Positions 1-20,622 of a stretch of DNA of 22,544 nt are shown here, one piece after another; the first letter of the stretch is position 1; the number at the start of each line of letters is the position of its first letter. Both the position numbers and the translations under genes were made by a program. Source of the DNA: Botryllus schlosseri (taxonomy: Eukaryota > Chordata > Ascidiacea > Stolidobranchia > Styelidae); contig ATSW01107763.1 of the NCBI GenBank assembly GCA_000444245.1, positions 1 to 22,544 of the forward strand, written 5' to 3'. The notes under the pieces were generated by a model. It was given only the letters and a program-made list of their open reading frames with translations, had not been told where the DNA came from and did not search any database.

Positions 1-169
1 GTATACAATTGAGCCAACTCTGGTAGGCATGGAATATACATCTTGCTGTTCGGTCGTTATAGATTTCAGTTACATACATAAGAACTTCATCAACAAGAGA
101 AGGTGCTTGTGCTGTACTAAATGCTGATATTGACGTTTGCAACGTCACGCAACACATTTGGTTCTTGAG

Positions 170-1090
170 TAGGGATGTATAGTGAACATGAGGTTCACGT
201 TCGCGTTCTGTGTGTGAACCTCGGAAATTTAGAGGTTCAGGTTCACTAACGAACCTTGGTAGGTTCTGTACTGTGAACCTTTTTCATATATTACAATTTT
301 CACTTCATTATAACATCTTTGGTTTAATTTTTTTGCATTTAATCAGCGGGCCACTATATGCATGGCGCTGGCAACACAAAAAAATCAACACTAAACGAGC
401 ATGCACCAAAATTTTACTTGCTTTGTTACAAAAGTTGGCTCGAATATTTAGTGACTCTTTGCTGTGAGCTTGACCCGCTACCACACATTATGAGCGAAAT
501 AGGTAGTCAGCGGATGATGCTTATTAAGCCAATCAATGAGATTGCTATCGTTGCCAGATGTAAACATACTAGCAATCAATCTTGATTTCATATGTTTATT
601 GTATCATAAAAACCAAATCCGCGGGATTGGGGTGTTGGCTACTGCTGTACAACTTGTTGATTGGGTAATATTGGTAGCAAGTAGAAACCCGTTTTACACT
701 CTGCTCATCATCGTAGCAATACTCAGACGCCTAATACATTGTCCGGTCTGGCCTAGACCGTTTGGTGTTCGCATATATATCCTATTGCAAGTCCTCGTTG
801 AAATTGTTAGCAAAGCGACGAAAGATATTGATTTTATGGGATTATTAATTTTATTTGATTGCCTCAATTTATACATTTGGCGACGTTTTAAACGCCAATA
901 TGTACTTCCGCATTTTGGCATTAAGTGGCCTGAACCGTCGCTAGCTATCACTTCACTGGAATGTAGGGTTGGAATTAGCAATATGACGTCACGTGAGGTC
1001 ATTAAGTTCACGTTCGCGTTCACACAGAACCTTTCAAAAAGGTTCGCATTCATACGAACCTGAACCTTTTATAGGTCCACATCATCCCTA
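170..1090. mobile_element. hAT-type MITE (family A), 921 bp
   Basis: The element starts TAGGGATG and ends with the reverse complement CATCCCTA. It is flanked by 8-bp near-identical duplications, ttcttgag at 162-169 and ttcctgag at 1091-1098 (7 of 8 match), and 8 bp is the target size of the hAT superfamily. The subterminal zones are rich in the word GGTTC and its complement GAACC and form long imperfect inverted repeats (about 190-280 against 1008-1075). Several frames stay open inside it, but none resembles a transposase, so it is probably a non-autonomous element. It lies just upstream of the lectin exons and may sit in the 5' flank or an early intron of the phosphatase gene. Confidence 0.75.
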
Positions 1091-1370
1091 TTCCTGAGGT
1101 CGATAGCTAATTTATTCTTATTTTCGGGTTGTTAGGCCAACGATCACGGGGCAAATTAATCCGTACCTCACCAATGTCACCATGCACCACTGCGCTGTCA
1201 GGCAGTTGACATTCTTTGGTGATTGTGAATAGGCTCCATTGCTCTGACATTATTAGTATTCGGATTTTTGAAATAAATGTTACAGTAGCATCGATTAAAA
1301 TTCGATAACGAACTGAAAAGGTTGGGAAGCACTGCCCTATAATTCTCATTTCGTATTATTGCTATGGCAG
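1091..1370. other. Non-repeat stretch before the first recognisable exon
   Basis: No domain is recognised here on the + strand. The N-terminal half of the lectin domain and a signal peptide should be encoded upstream, but I find neither here nor in positions 1-169, so the gene's 5' exons probably lie before the window. A roughly 80-codon open frame on the minus strand (1107-1349) is noted separately as unsupported. Confidence 0.4.
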
Positions 1371-13099
<11,729 letters not shown>

Positions 13100-13149
13100 G
13101 TAAGATACTCTAGTAGTGTTATTAAGCAATTTTGGTACCGTCCAATGAA

Positions 13150-13270
13150 ATTTCGCCACGTCGCCCTAATTGCCACGCCTATATGACGCCCATACTGCTA
13201 CGTCATCTGTGCCACATCATCAAGCGCCACGCCTATAGTGCCGCATCATACATCCATTGCTATATCATCA
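13150..13270. repeat. Degenerate short-motif repeat (tGCCACRtcat-like)
   Basis: The word GCCACG/GCCACA/GCCGCA recurs about every 11-35 bases, often followed by TCAT or CCTATA. This looks like decayed simple tandem DNA. It lies just after the last phosphatase exon found. Confidence 0.45.
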
Positions 13271-13287
13271 CTGCATTGATTGCCGCA

Positions 13288-13835
13288 TCTTGATACTTTT
13301 CTCAGATATTCTATTATGTGTATTTAGGACTAATGTCATCCGTCCATATTTTTTAAACTTGATTTTATGTGTACAAGTTATGGTTTCTGCAATCTCCCCA
13401 TTTTACGACTTATGATTGCCACGTCAAAATACTCATCAACGTTGAATGAGGCGCGGTTTTTATGGAGATATATTAAAATTCTACATACATTTCGCGCGAT
13501 GATGTTAATAGCTTGCTTCCGATAAATAAACAACATTCATTATACTTTAGTTGATACTTTTCTCGGATATTCTATTATGTGTATTTAGGACTAATGCGAC
13601 TTGATAATATTAGTGCGTTAACTTTCGAGAAATAATTCTTTGTATATTTCGGACTATGTATGTTCGCGAAGACTGTAATCAATTATTATTATTATTATTA
13701 TTAAATGGGATTTCGCCTATTCCTACTTCCAAACTTTTATTTTACACTCGCGGTTTTATTGTTATATATTAAAATTATACGTACATTTCACGCGATCAAG
13801 TACGCATGATTTTATGTGAATTTCATCGATAGTGT
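13288..13835. repeat. Two-copy tandem duplication, about 265-300 bp per copy
   Basis: Block TTGATACTTTTCTC followed by GATATTCTATTATGTG and TATTTAGGACTAATG occurs at about 13289 and 13552. A second block, ATATTAAAATTC/T followed by ACATTTC and CGCGAT, occurs at about 13468 and 13765, preceded in both copies by CGCGGTTTT. The ordered pairs show that the whole segment was duplicated head to tail, with different insertions between blocks. An (ATT)n run lies inside the second copy. Confidence 0.7.
13682..13703. repeat. (ATT)n microsatellite
   Basis: About seven uninterrupted ATT units. Confidence 0.9.
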
Positions 13836-13860
13836 TCGAGTTCTATGTGGCATAAGTACA

Positions 13861-14241
13861 ATTCCAGCATCGGTATTTGCAATAAAGCCTAAAAATTAGA
13901 GTCGCACCTTTTCGCAATTTATGCAGCTATTCGCGCAGACTTTGCCGCATTTGCTGTATCTGAAGTAGAATTTCAGCGTCGTTATTCGCTATAAGCCGAG
14001 AAATGCACCTTCGCGCAATTTATATAGCCAAACGCATTAACTTTTCTGCATCTGAAGTAGAATTTCAGCGTCGTTATTTGTTATAAGCCAAGAAATGTAC
14101 CTTCGCGCAATTTTTACAGGCAGTCTCACACACTTTGCTGCGTCTGAAGTAGAATTTCAGCGTCGTTGTTTGCTATAAGCCGGGAAATTAGAGTCGCTGC
14201 TTCGCGCCACTTTTACAGCCAGTCTCACACACTTTGCTGCA
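13861..14241. repeat. Tandem repeat, about 92-bp unit, four copies
   Basis: Copies start at about 13861 (diverged), 13959, 14051 and 14143. Units two and three are exactly 92 bp. Each later copy opens TCTGAAGTAGAATTTCAGCG and contains CGTTATT-type sequence, GCTATAAGCC and CTTCGCGC, and closes with CACTTTGCTGC or similar. The array is imperfect, with about 10-25% divergence by eye. There is no coding signal; it is a minisatellite-like array between the phosphatase exons and the Bcl-2-like gene. Confidence 0.88.
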
Positions 14242-14341
14242 TGTGAGCTTCATACTAATACATGCATAATTTTTGCATGACGAGAATACGGGTGATACGG
14301 TCAATAAACGCCGGAGGCGAGTCATTTAAACCTTGTTGCTA

Positions 14342-14373
14342 GATAATACCGCTTTCGGCTACAACAAAGTTGC
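14342..14373 (+). pseudogene. Fragment matching the last exon of the Bcl-2-like gene
   Basis: The stretch starting GATAATACCGCTTTCG matches positions 18754-18783 of the Mcl-1-like exon with only about two differences over 30 bases (CGGCTAC for CGACTAC; ACAAC for ACAAT). In the shared frame it reads DNTAFGYNKV against DNTAFDYNKV. Similarity fades on both sides: the preceding VEFF is replaced and an in-frame TAA lies 15 bases upstream. It is best explained as a relic of a duplicated copy of the gene. Chance is very unlikely at this length. Confidence 0.65.
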
Positions 14374-14673
14374 CCTGCAACAAAAAATAGAAGCCCTAAT
14401 GATAATGCAGAGGAAAGTTCAATTATGCATCGAATTATTCGAATAGACTATCTACATTGTATAGGTATGAAGGGAAATAGAACGGAGTTTACGTAAAAGT
14501 TGCTATTGATCATAGAACAAGCTTGCTTTCAGAGCCGGAAACTAAATGCATATGAAAATTTAACTAGGTTTTCCCACACGCATCAAATGTAGGCCTACTC
14601 AAGTGTTTATGAGGTGGCGAATAGTTCGAAGGTTGTTGGCATGCAAGGACGTCACATAGAATTGTGGAGTTTT
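14374..14673. other. Stretch without recognisable feature
   Basis: AT-rich sequence between the Bcl-like exon fragment and the hAT element. The frame of the fragment stays open to a TAG at about 14441 but shows no Bcl-2 features. Nothing else is recognised. Confidence 0.4.
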
Positions 14674-14983
14674 CTGTAAACCAGGGGTTCTCAACTTTCC
14701 TTGTATCACGGGCCGCATTTGAACAGAAAAAGACGCCGCGGGCCGCAGAAAATATTTACCATGTATTTGTGGTCTAATATTAAATGTAGTCTTCTGTAGC
14801 CTATTTGCCAGTCGTATACGGGCATTTAGTACATTTTTATGCTTTCTAACACATTCGTAAGTTTGCAATTGCTTTTTTGTGAGAATATGCATCTGTCAGC
14901 GGTGCAAGTAAATCCATTCATGGAGCGTGCATTGCATTCGTTGCCAAGTCGGTATATGAGAGAGAGAGAGAAATAGTTATTGA

Positions 14984-15025
14984 TTTGTCCAACCGTAAAG
15001 AAAATTTGTCCAACCGTAAAGAAAA
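14984..15025. repeat. 21-bp unit duplicated in tandem
   Basis: Two exact head-to-tail copies of a unit beginning TTTGTCCAACCGTAAAG lie inside the hAT element, next to a short (GA)n run at 14957-14971. Exact identity implies a recent slippage event within an older element. Confidence 0.85.
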
Positions 15026-15259
15026 TAACATTGTCGCATGAAATCATAGCAAGTAAATTAAGGGCGTATGACAGGGTGTGATCGATATGACTTAAAGTTG
15101 TTAGGGTCAACTGGTCTGATCACAACTTCAAACCCTTCCAACAGAGAACCGAACTATGTTTCATTGCTTGAGTGAGCAAGTATAAAATTACGGTAACTTT
15201 TTCGTCACAGATGCCATTATCACTTTAAGCTCTCAGTGATATGACAAGAAGTCAGGCGT

Positions 15260-16065
15260 TCGGGGTCATTCATGAGCAAACCAATCAACCCTTCTTTCCT
15301 GCCATGGCTGTAGCGTAGCCCTGCCCCAATAGTTACAGAAGTCAGCTTTGTCAAGTCGATGATTTACGCTGGTCCCCTCTCCACGTTTGCCATGCCAGCA
15401 TTTACTCTGCAAATATGTCCAGATTGTCTACTCTGAAGAAATGCACCCAGATAATTAGCTATGCAATGTCTGTGGAGTCTGTGGATTCGTTCAATGCTAG
15501 GCGGCTAAAGTGAGTCTATACGCGGCAACATGTTTCAAAACCTGCGATAAAAGATCGACTGATATTGCTGTTACTATTCGGGTCACGGTTTAATCAGATA
15601 ACTGTAGCTTAGAATTTTGTAAGGTGATGTTGTCCTTGCTGCTAAGCTTCGGAAACAGCGAATATTTGCACATTATGTTAAAGATTTATTGAGGTTTTAT
15701 TAANATAACAACTTCTCTAGCATGTTTTTGGGTTTAGCGTTATACCAAGCAATTCTGGAGGATGCTTCTGTACCGTCGTATCGTCGGCAATTATGACAAC
15801 TCCTCTAAATATGGATTTCCTGCTTGACACCTAGCTGGTAACGTTTTCTGAGATCAGGCGATGTGTATAACTATACAGAAGAAACTGTCNTGGCATCATT
15901 TTAAGCTTCTACGCTTCGTTACGACAACTGTTCTTCGACACATATGACACATCGGTTTTCAATCAATAGCCTATCTGAGAGAACANATTCATTTTTCCAC
16001 GCANAGTTACAAATTCANTTTTCGCTGTTTAATTTCCCGTTCCTTGTTNTTGTTTCTGTTCAAAC
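15260..16065 (-). pseudogene. hAT transposase remnant (ZBED/GTF2IRD2-like group)
   Basis: Read on the minus strand, the remnants come in family order. CHMCRRTVVV (15920-15954) matches a BED-type zinc-finger half. ALNESTDSTDIA (15459-15498) matches the hAT catalytic block ALDESTDxTD, with the first Asp changed to Asn. KKGLIGLL (about 15265-15315) follows GAPAM-like residues and matches the GAPxMxGxxxGF block. Frames change and stops intervene, so it is dead. The C-terminal dimerisation region is not found. Confidence 0.7.
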
Positions 16066-16361
16066 NATTCACGGCGAGGGAAACACTNTTTAAAAGTGTA
16101 CTACACNGAGGGATTCTCTTGNANAAGAGTCCAGCCGNATACCCATTCAAAACAATAGGCCTAACAATCAACTCNAGCATATATCAAGAAACTAGAACAC
16201 AACAATGAGTAATNAATTACAATTACAAANACAATTTATATNTAACAATACTGTGCCAGTAGTAATTGCGTTCATAATNAAAGACGTCGCGGGCCGCAAA
16301 NTAACCGTCTGCGGGCCGCATGCGGCCCGCGGGCCGCGGGTTGAGAACCCCTGCTGTAAAC

Positions 16362-17521
16362 TATAATCCAGTGATCTATTTTCAATCACTATACTTTTAT
16401 TAATCTAAACTAAGTACTATTAGTAGGCAAACCGTAGGAAAGCAGGAGTAATTCGTCATCCGTGAAATAAATAGCTGTCGCGCAATATGAGCGGTGCTGC
16501 GATGACTGACAAATACTTTGAATTAATGTATAGAAGTAGCGATTTCGAACTACGTAAAAAGTTAGTCCAGCTCACGCATTTTCCATTTTCAAAAGTCAAA
16601 ACACGACGTTTTTTGTAAAATGAATACTAATTTTAATAAAAAAAATAGGAAAAAAGAGCGAAAAATTACATTTTATCCCGGAACGCAACAAGAAAAATCG
16701 TATGACTTTGTAAACTACTTATTCATCACATAATATTAATTCTACTTGTACACTTTTTCACATTTTATAACACTTTTAGTAGTACTTAACAGTTTCAGTT
16801 TTAAATAAAATTCGAAATATAAACTAATCGAAAAATTCAGCAACCAATTTCGCGTAGGCTATGCATACAAATGAGGAACGTTACATCAACGCGTGTTAAC
16901 TAGTTGTATTATATAGCTTGTAATTCATGCAAGTAAGTCGGACAAATTCGTCGCATGAACACGACTCTAATGGACATAACGAAATGAAAATTTTGTAAAG
17001 TAGATATTTTTCGGTATGCTAAATTCGGCTACGCGGTGCTAGTCTTCTTGGCCGCATGAAATAGGATGTTTTAGCTTCAACCTCAACGCATTANCACACC
17101 GAATTTAAATATAGGCGATAAATAATATACAGTAGCTCCAATTTTAATGAAAAAATAAAAATAAAAAAGCGCAAAAATTGCATTTATCCTGGAACGCACC
17201 AAGAAAAACCGTATGAATTTGTAAAGTAGTTAGAAAACTACACTATTCCGGTACACTAAAGACTTTGACACTCCGGATTTTGTATAGTGTATACTAATTT
17301 TACATTGCGGAGTATTCAGTAAAGTTTAATCCAGTGATNCTCCATCTATTTTCAANNACGATCCTCTTANTTNTCTAGGCTTCGAACTCCACACCCAGTA
17401 CGTTTTATGGGGATTAATATTTTCAGAGTCAAGTATATGGTATCGAGACTTTATGAAACTTACTTGCAAATAGTTACTTCTACCCAAATTTAATAGGTTT
17501 CTCAGATATCGTTACAATGGA
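16362..17521. repeat. Patchwork of diverged local duplications
   Basis: Pairs seen by eye: TAATCCAGTGAT with CTATTTTCAA at 16367 and 17329; AATTTTAAT then AAAAATTRCATTT then AACGCAMCAAGAAAAA at 16629-16716 and 17139-17225; ACTCCGGATTTTGT with TATACTAATTT at 17269 and 17675. The block GTAGGCTATGCATA with GAGGAACGTTACATCAACG at 16853-16940 recurs at 21512-21600. The sequence is very AT-rich, contains Ns and has no coding signal. The repeat type is unknown. Confidence 0.6.
17372..17450 (+). pseudogene. Partial duplicate of the tRNA-Leu-like gene (3' part plus flank)
   Basis: It retains a B-box-like GCTTCGAACTCC, the acceptor 3' strand ACACCCAGT, the following ACGTTTTA terminator and about 50 bp of flank (GGGGATTAATATTTTCAG, then GTATCGAG). 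All of these recur after the longer copy at 17522-17604. The 5' part is missing, so it cannot make a tRNA. Confidence 0.6.
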
Positions 17522-17604
17522 ACTGGGTTGAGCGAGCGGTTAAGGCGTTGGACTTAAGTTTCAATGAACAGGTGTTCACGTGGGTTGGAACCCCCACACC
17601 CAGT
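17522..17604 (+). tRNA. tRNA-Leu(UAA)-like sequence, probably a pseudogene
   Basis: The acceptor strands ACTGGGT and ACCCAGT pair perfectly. The anticodon arm TTGGA-CTTAAGT-TTCAA places TAA in a seven-base loop. A long variable arm TGAAC-AGGT-GTTCA, a class II trait of tRNA-Leu, is intact. GAGCGGTTAAGGC resembles the A box. Defects: D-stem bases after TG read AG where GC is expected opposite GGC; the T loop reads TTGGAAC instead of TTCGAAC; and one extra C sits between T loop and T stem. A TTTT terminator follows four bases after the gene. The B-box change would weaken TFIIIC binding, so I favour a pseudogene or tRNA-derived repeat, though a sequencing error in this poor region cannot be excluded. 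Confidence 0.6.
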
Positions 17605-18035
17605 ACGTTTTAGGGGAATTAATATTTTTAGATTCAAATATAGCGTATCGAGTACTTTTTCTCAACAGTAATAAAAACTTTTAAACTCCGGATTTTGTGT
17701 AGTAGGCTATATACTAATTTACAATACCGCATTTGTAATTCGTGCAAGTACAGGAATATCATAGTTCTTGTAACAAAGTTGTCTGCGCACAATATATGTT
17801 AATCATAAGTCCTACACATTCATGATTTCGTCCTAGTTTGAGTTTTAGAAAATATTATACCGACATCGCGACATCTTTCAAAAACAAAACCATGATCAAT
17901 GCTTGAGAGATCATTTTTGCTATTTTTCATTGACATAAGTCATTCTTGAACTCGAAAACGCATTGTACGATATAGATGAAACTTAAGCAAATCCTAGGAT
18001 CCTCATTTCCAAAGTAGCTTAGATCTCGAAATAAG
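17605..18035. other. Upstream flank of the Bcl-2-like gene
   Basis: It holds repeat blocks shared with elsewhere in the window: ACTCCGGATTTTGT at about 17675, and AAGTCATTCT with ACGATATAGATGAAACT at 17937-17981 (recurring at 20681-20730). No clear promoter motif or first exon is recognised. Confidence 0.4.
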
Positions 18036-18846
18036 CTTTGACTCGCTATTCTCCTCAAACCACGGAATTATCACGAGTATCAGCACCTTCGATCATTGAA
18101 GAAAAGGATGAAATTATATCCGAAGCATATTCCTTGACCAGGAATTTTATCATGTACGAACTCGACGGCTCATGCGTTAAGGTAAATACGAAAGCAGAGA
18201 GAACCTTACGTCAAGTTGGGGATGAAATGTTCGAGCGACATCGAACAGTCCTAAACGCAGTCTCCAAACGTCTCCGCTATAGTGATGTTGAAGTCAATGA
18301 AAAATATAAAGAATATTTACCCGATGAGTGAATGTTCGTGATGATAGCTGATAAAATTTTCAAAGATACCGAAGAAAATTCGGGGAGTATTGTCTCCCTT
18401 TTTGTGCTCGGTAGCATTTTTGCTCGCAAGAACGAGGATGAACATCACGGGGAGCATATAGAAGCTATCATACAGACAGTTGGGAATTACATTGCCAGCA
18501 AAAGACGAAAGTGGATAGTGCGAAATGGAGGATGGGTAGGTGATTTACATGCCTTGCTTAGGATTTACAAATTATCTTTAGCCTGAGATTTATAGTGTAT
18601 CTGCTCTCCAGAGCCCTTATGACCTCTCGATGATGAAATTCAGCTTTACCTTCTAATTCGGTTCCCAGTTTATATTCTACGACACGATAACTTTCCTCCG
18701 AATGATCATTAAGGCTTCTATTTTTATTGCAGGACGGCTTTGTAGAATTCTTTGATAATACCGCTTTCGACTACAATAAAGTTTGGAAGGGACTCGTGTT
18801 TATCGGAATCGGACTAACATTTTTTGCAATAGCATTATCAAGATAA
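18036..18846 (+). pseudogene. Mcl-1-like Bcl-2 family gene, two exons, one in-frame TGA
   Basis: Exon 18036-18535 is followed by GTAGGT, an intron of 197 bp ending TTATTGCAG, and exon 18733-18846. Features in order: helix 1-like SEAYSLTRNFIMYEL; BH3 LRQVGDEMFERH with the invariant Leu and Gly-Asp; BH1 ENSGSIVSLFVLGSIF; BH2 WIVRNGGW joined to DGFVEFF; and a C-terminal hydrophobic anchor (GLVFIGIGLTFFAIAL) before the stop. The intron within BH2 directly after the Trp is the position conserved in vertebrate MCL1 and other Bcl-2 genes. The product would be a mitochondrial or ER membrane apoptosis regulator. Oddities: a TGA at 18329-18331 between BH3 and BH1, and the BH1 core NWGR reads NSGS, losing the Arg that contacts BH3 Asp. 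No in-frame ATG precedes helix 1, so a 5' exon is likely upstream. It may be a young pseudogene or a gene with a base-call error (TGG to TGA would explain it). Confidence 0.82.
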
Positions 18847-19926
18847 TGGATGTTGGCATGTTTTGTCTCATGTAATATTTTAAGAATATAATTCTTCATC
18901 GTTTAATCGCGTCCATTTTTCTGTAGGATGCATACAGTTTTTCTGAGAATACTCGAAGGATTGCCCCATAAGAAAACCTTCTTTATACTTTTAATTTTTT
19001 ACAGCTACGTAAGGGAATTGTTAGGGTTACCCAAAATACGCTGCAGGTCAAATTTGATTCGAATACAAGCAGTATTGTGACAGAGATTTACGATAGTGTA
19101 AAATAACCTACCTTATGACATCAAATTTCGTCTTCTCTCCAAGTGGAAATATCATGTTCTATAATATTGTTTATACCGAACAAATATAAATTTGCCTATG
19201 CTGTTGCTTTGCAAGAATGCTTCGCTCAGTAACCAATTTCTGGTGGATTCCAAATCGATATAGATAGAAATGCGGCATACTTTACGCTCCAATTCGATTC
19301 CCACACATTTCATATAATTACTAACAGAACCATTGAGTACCAGCCTTCAAATTTTGCGTAGTACTAGATGGCATGTATAAAATTTCATGACATCCGACAG
19401 TACGACGGAGACTATCAAAATATCGAAAGAAGTCCTCTATTCTTTTCTGAAATATTCAAGGTTTTATCAGGACTTCCATTCATATAAACTCCAGCAGAAT
19501 CATTAATAACCTCTCAAGTTTACTCAATTTACTCTAATTTGATACTCGAGTACTAAATCCCTATTTTCCGCAAATATGATAAAGGCTATCGCTCGATACT
19601 CAACGATTCGTAATTTTGCTGTAATAAAAGTACAATTAGGGATTTAAAAGTAACTAATATAGGTGGTTATGTTTGTAGATTATTTACACTTCTACTTAAC
19701 GGTTCTTCAGGAGAAACTACCTACTTTTAGGACTTTATATTTTAAAGTAGTTTGAGGTTACGTTTGTATCACCTTGACAAGTGCTATTATCAAAAACTTC
19801 TTTTACTAAACTCTTATACTTTCACTAAACTTCTACACTGAATCTTGTAAAGTAGATAGAAAAGGAAAACTATTAACATAAGGTAAGCGAGAAGCACACA
19901 AATTTCGATTACATACAAATACTACA
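18847..19926. other. Downstream flank of the Bcl-2-like gene, repeat-bearing
   Basis: No coding signal. The block at about 19083-19250 (CTACCTTATGACATCAAATTTCGT, in two parts; GCTCAGTAACCAATTTCT) recurs at about 21345-21510. The sequence from about 19500 onward is crowded with AGTAC/GTACTT words. No canonical AATAAA is close to the stop codon. Confidence 0.5.
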
Positions 19927-20240
19927 AATTGCGCAAACTTTCAGAGTTGTTAAGTATAGAAGTACTCGTACTTCTTGAGAATACCCAAGTAGGTTTTTTG
20001 CCTACATGCACCAAATACTCTCAAGTCCTTATGATATTGGAGTACATCAACTTCATGATAGCTACAGTATTAAACAGAAATAGACCTAGAGTACAAACGT
20101 TTTACTTACTCGGAAATGACTACTTCTACCTTATTTTAAAGGATTCCTCGCTCGGAGCGAAATGTTATGTGGGTTTGGGTACTATCCAAGGTGTAGGTTC
20201 ACTTTGATGGGTACTTCATAAAACTCAAATGGATGAAACT
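19927..20240. repeat. Tandem duplication, copy 1 (unit spacing about 407 bp)
   Basis: This segment and the one at 20331-20622 match at roughly 80-85% by eye over about 300 bp; CAAGTAGGTTTTTTGCC and CTCAAGTCCTTATGATATTG are shared exactly. A 92-codon open frame exists here, but the second copy has a one-base length difference that shifts part of the frame, so coding is unlikely. Confidence 0.85.
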
Positions 20241-20330
20241 GGTACAATTCATCAAGACCCCTGAAAAAAAAGTACATTACATTTCAACATTGCATTAGCA
20301 GGTAATCGAAATACCATAAACTGTGCTAAC

Positions 20331-20622
20331 CTTCGGAGTTGTTAAGTAAAGAAGTAATCGAACTTTTTCAGAGTAACCAAGTAGGTTTTTTGCCTACATG
20401 CACCAATACTCTCAAGTCCTTATGATATTGGAGTGCTTCAACTTCATGATAGTTATAGTATTAGGCAGAAATATACCTGGAGTACTAACGTTTCACTTAC
20501 TCGGAAATGACTACTTTTATCTTATTTTAAAGGATGCCTCGCTCGACGCGAAATTTTATGAGGTTTTGAATAATATCCAACATATAGGCTCACTCTGAAG
20601 GGTACTTCGTAAAAATCAAATA
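20331..20622. repeat. Tandem duplication, copy 2
   Basis: Second copy of the unit above, in the same orientation. Differences include substitutions such as TACTTCTACC to TACTTTTATC and a one-base deletion near 20404. Between the copies lies about 90 bp that is not shared. Confidence 0.85.

Larger units (their letters stand above)
14674..16361 (-). mobile_element. hAT transposon (family D), 1,672 bp, with perfect 8-bp target duplication
   Basis: The element is 14682-16353. The left end CAGGGGTTCTCAAC is exactly complementary to the right end GTTGAGAACCCCTG, and both flanks carry the 8-bp duplication CTGTAAAC (14674-14681 and 16354-16361). The right subterminal zone (about 16283-16340) is a dense set of palindromic GCGGCCCGC/GCGGGCCGC words, and the left zone has the same words in fewer copies. 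Read on the minus strand it contains transposase remnants. A longer copy begins at 21745 in the opposite orientation. Ns inside show poor base quality. An internal deletion has removed the transposase C-terminal part. Confidence 0.93.

Noticed and set aside
536-1063. 175-codon open frame on the + strand
   Set aside because: It lies entirely inside hAT MITE family A, shows no domain, and an open frame on the opposite strand overlaps it; the composition reflects the inverted-repeat element.
1107-1349. 80-codon open frame on the minus strand with protein-like composition
   Set aside because: It has no recognisable domain, no partner exon with convincing splice sites and no support beyond being open; it may be chance.
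13150-14241. Possible CRISPR-like or regulatory array from the evenly spaced repeats
   Set aside because: The 92-bp units are contiguous with no unique spacers, and the genome is eukaryotic; this is ordinary tandem repeat DNA.
14599-15110. Minus-strand open frames of 97 and 94 codons
   Set aside because: They span the end of hAT family D and its subterminal repeats and do not match the transposase blocks found elsewhere in the element.
13100-18035. Search for the second half of the PTP domain and for a second PTP domain
   Set aside because: No stretch encoding WPDHG, HCSAGxGRTG or the Q-loop was found by reading both strands; weak exons with poor splice sites cannot be excluded.
19929-20598. 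Two similar open frames (92 and 66 codons) that could be a duplicated gene
   Set aside because: A one-base length difference between copies shifts the frame, differences are not concentrated at third positions, and both lie in repeat DNA.
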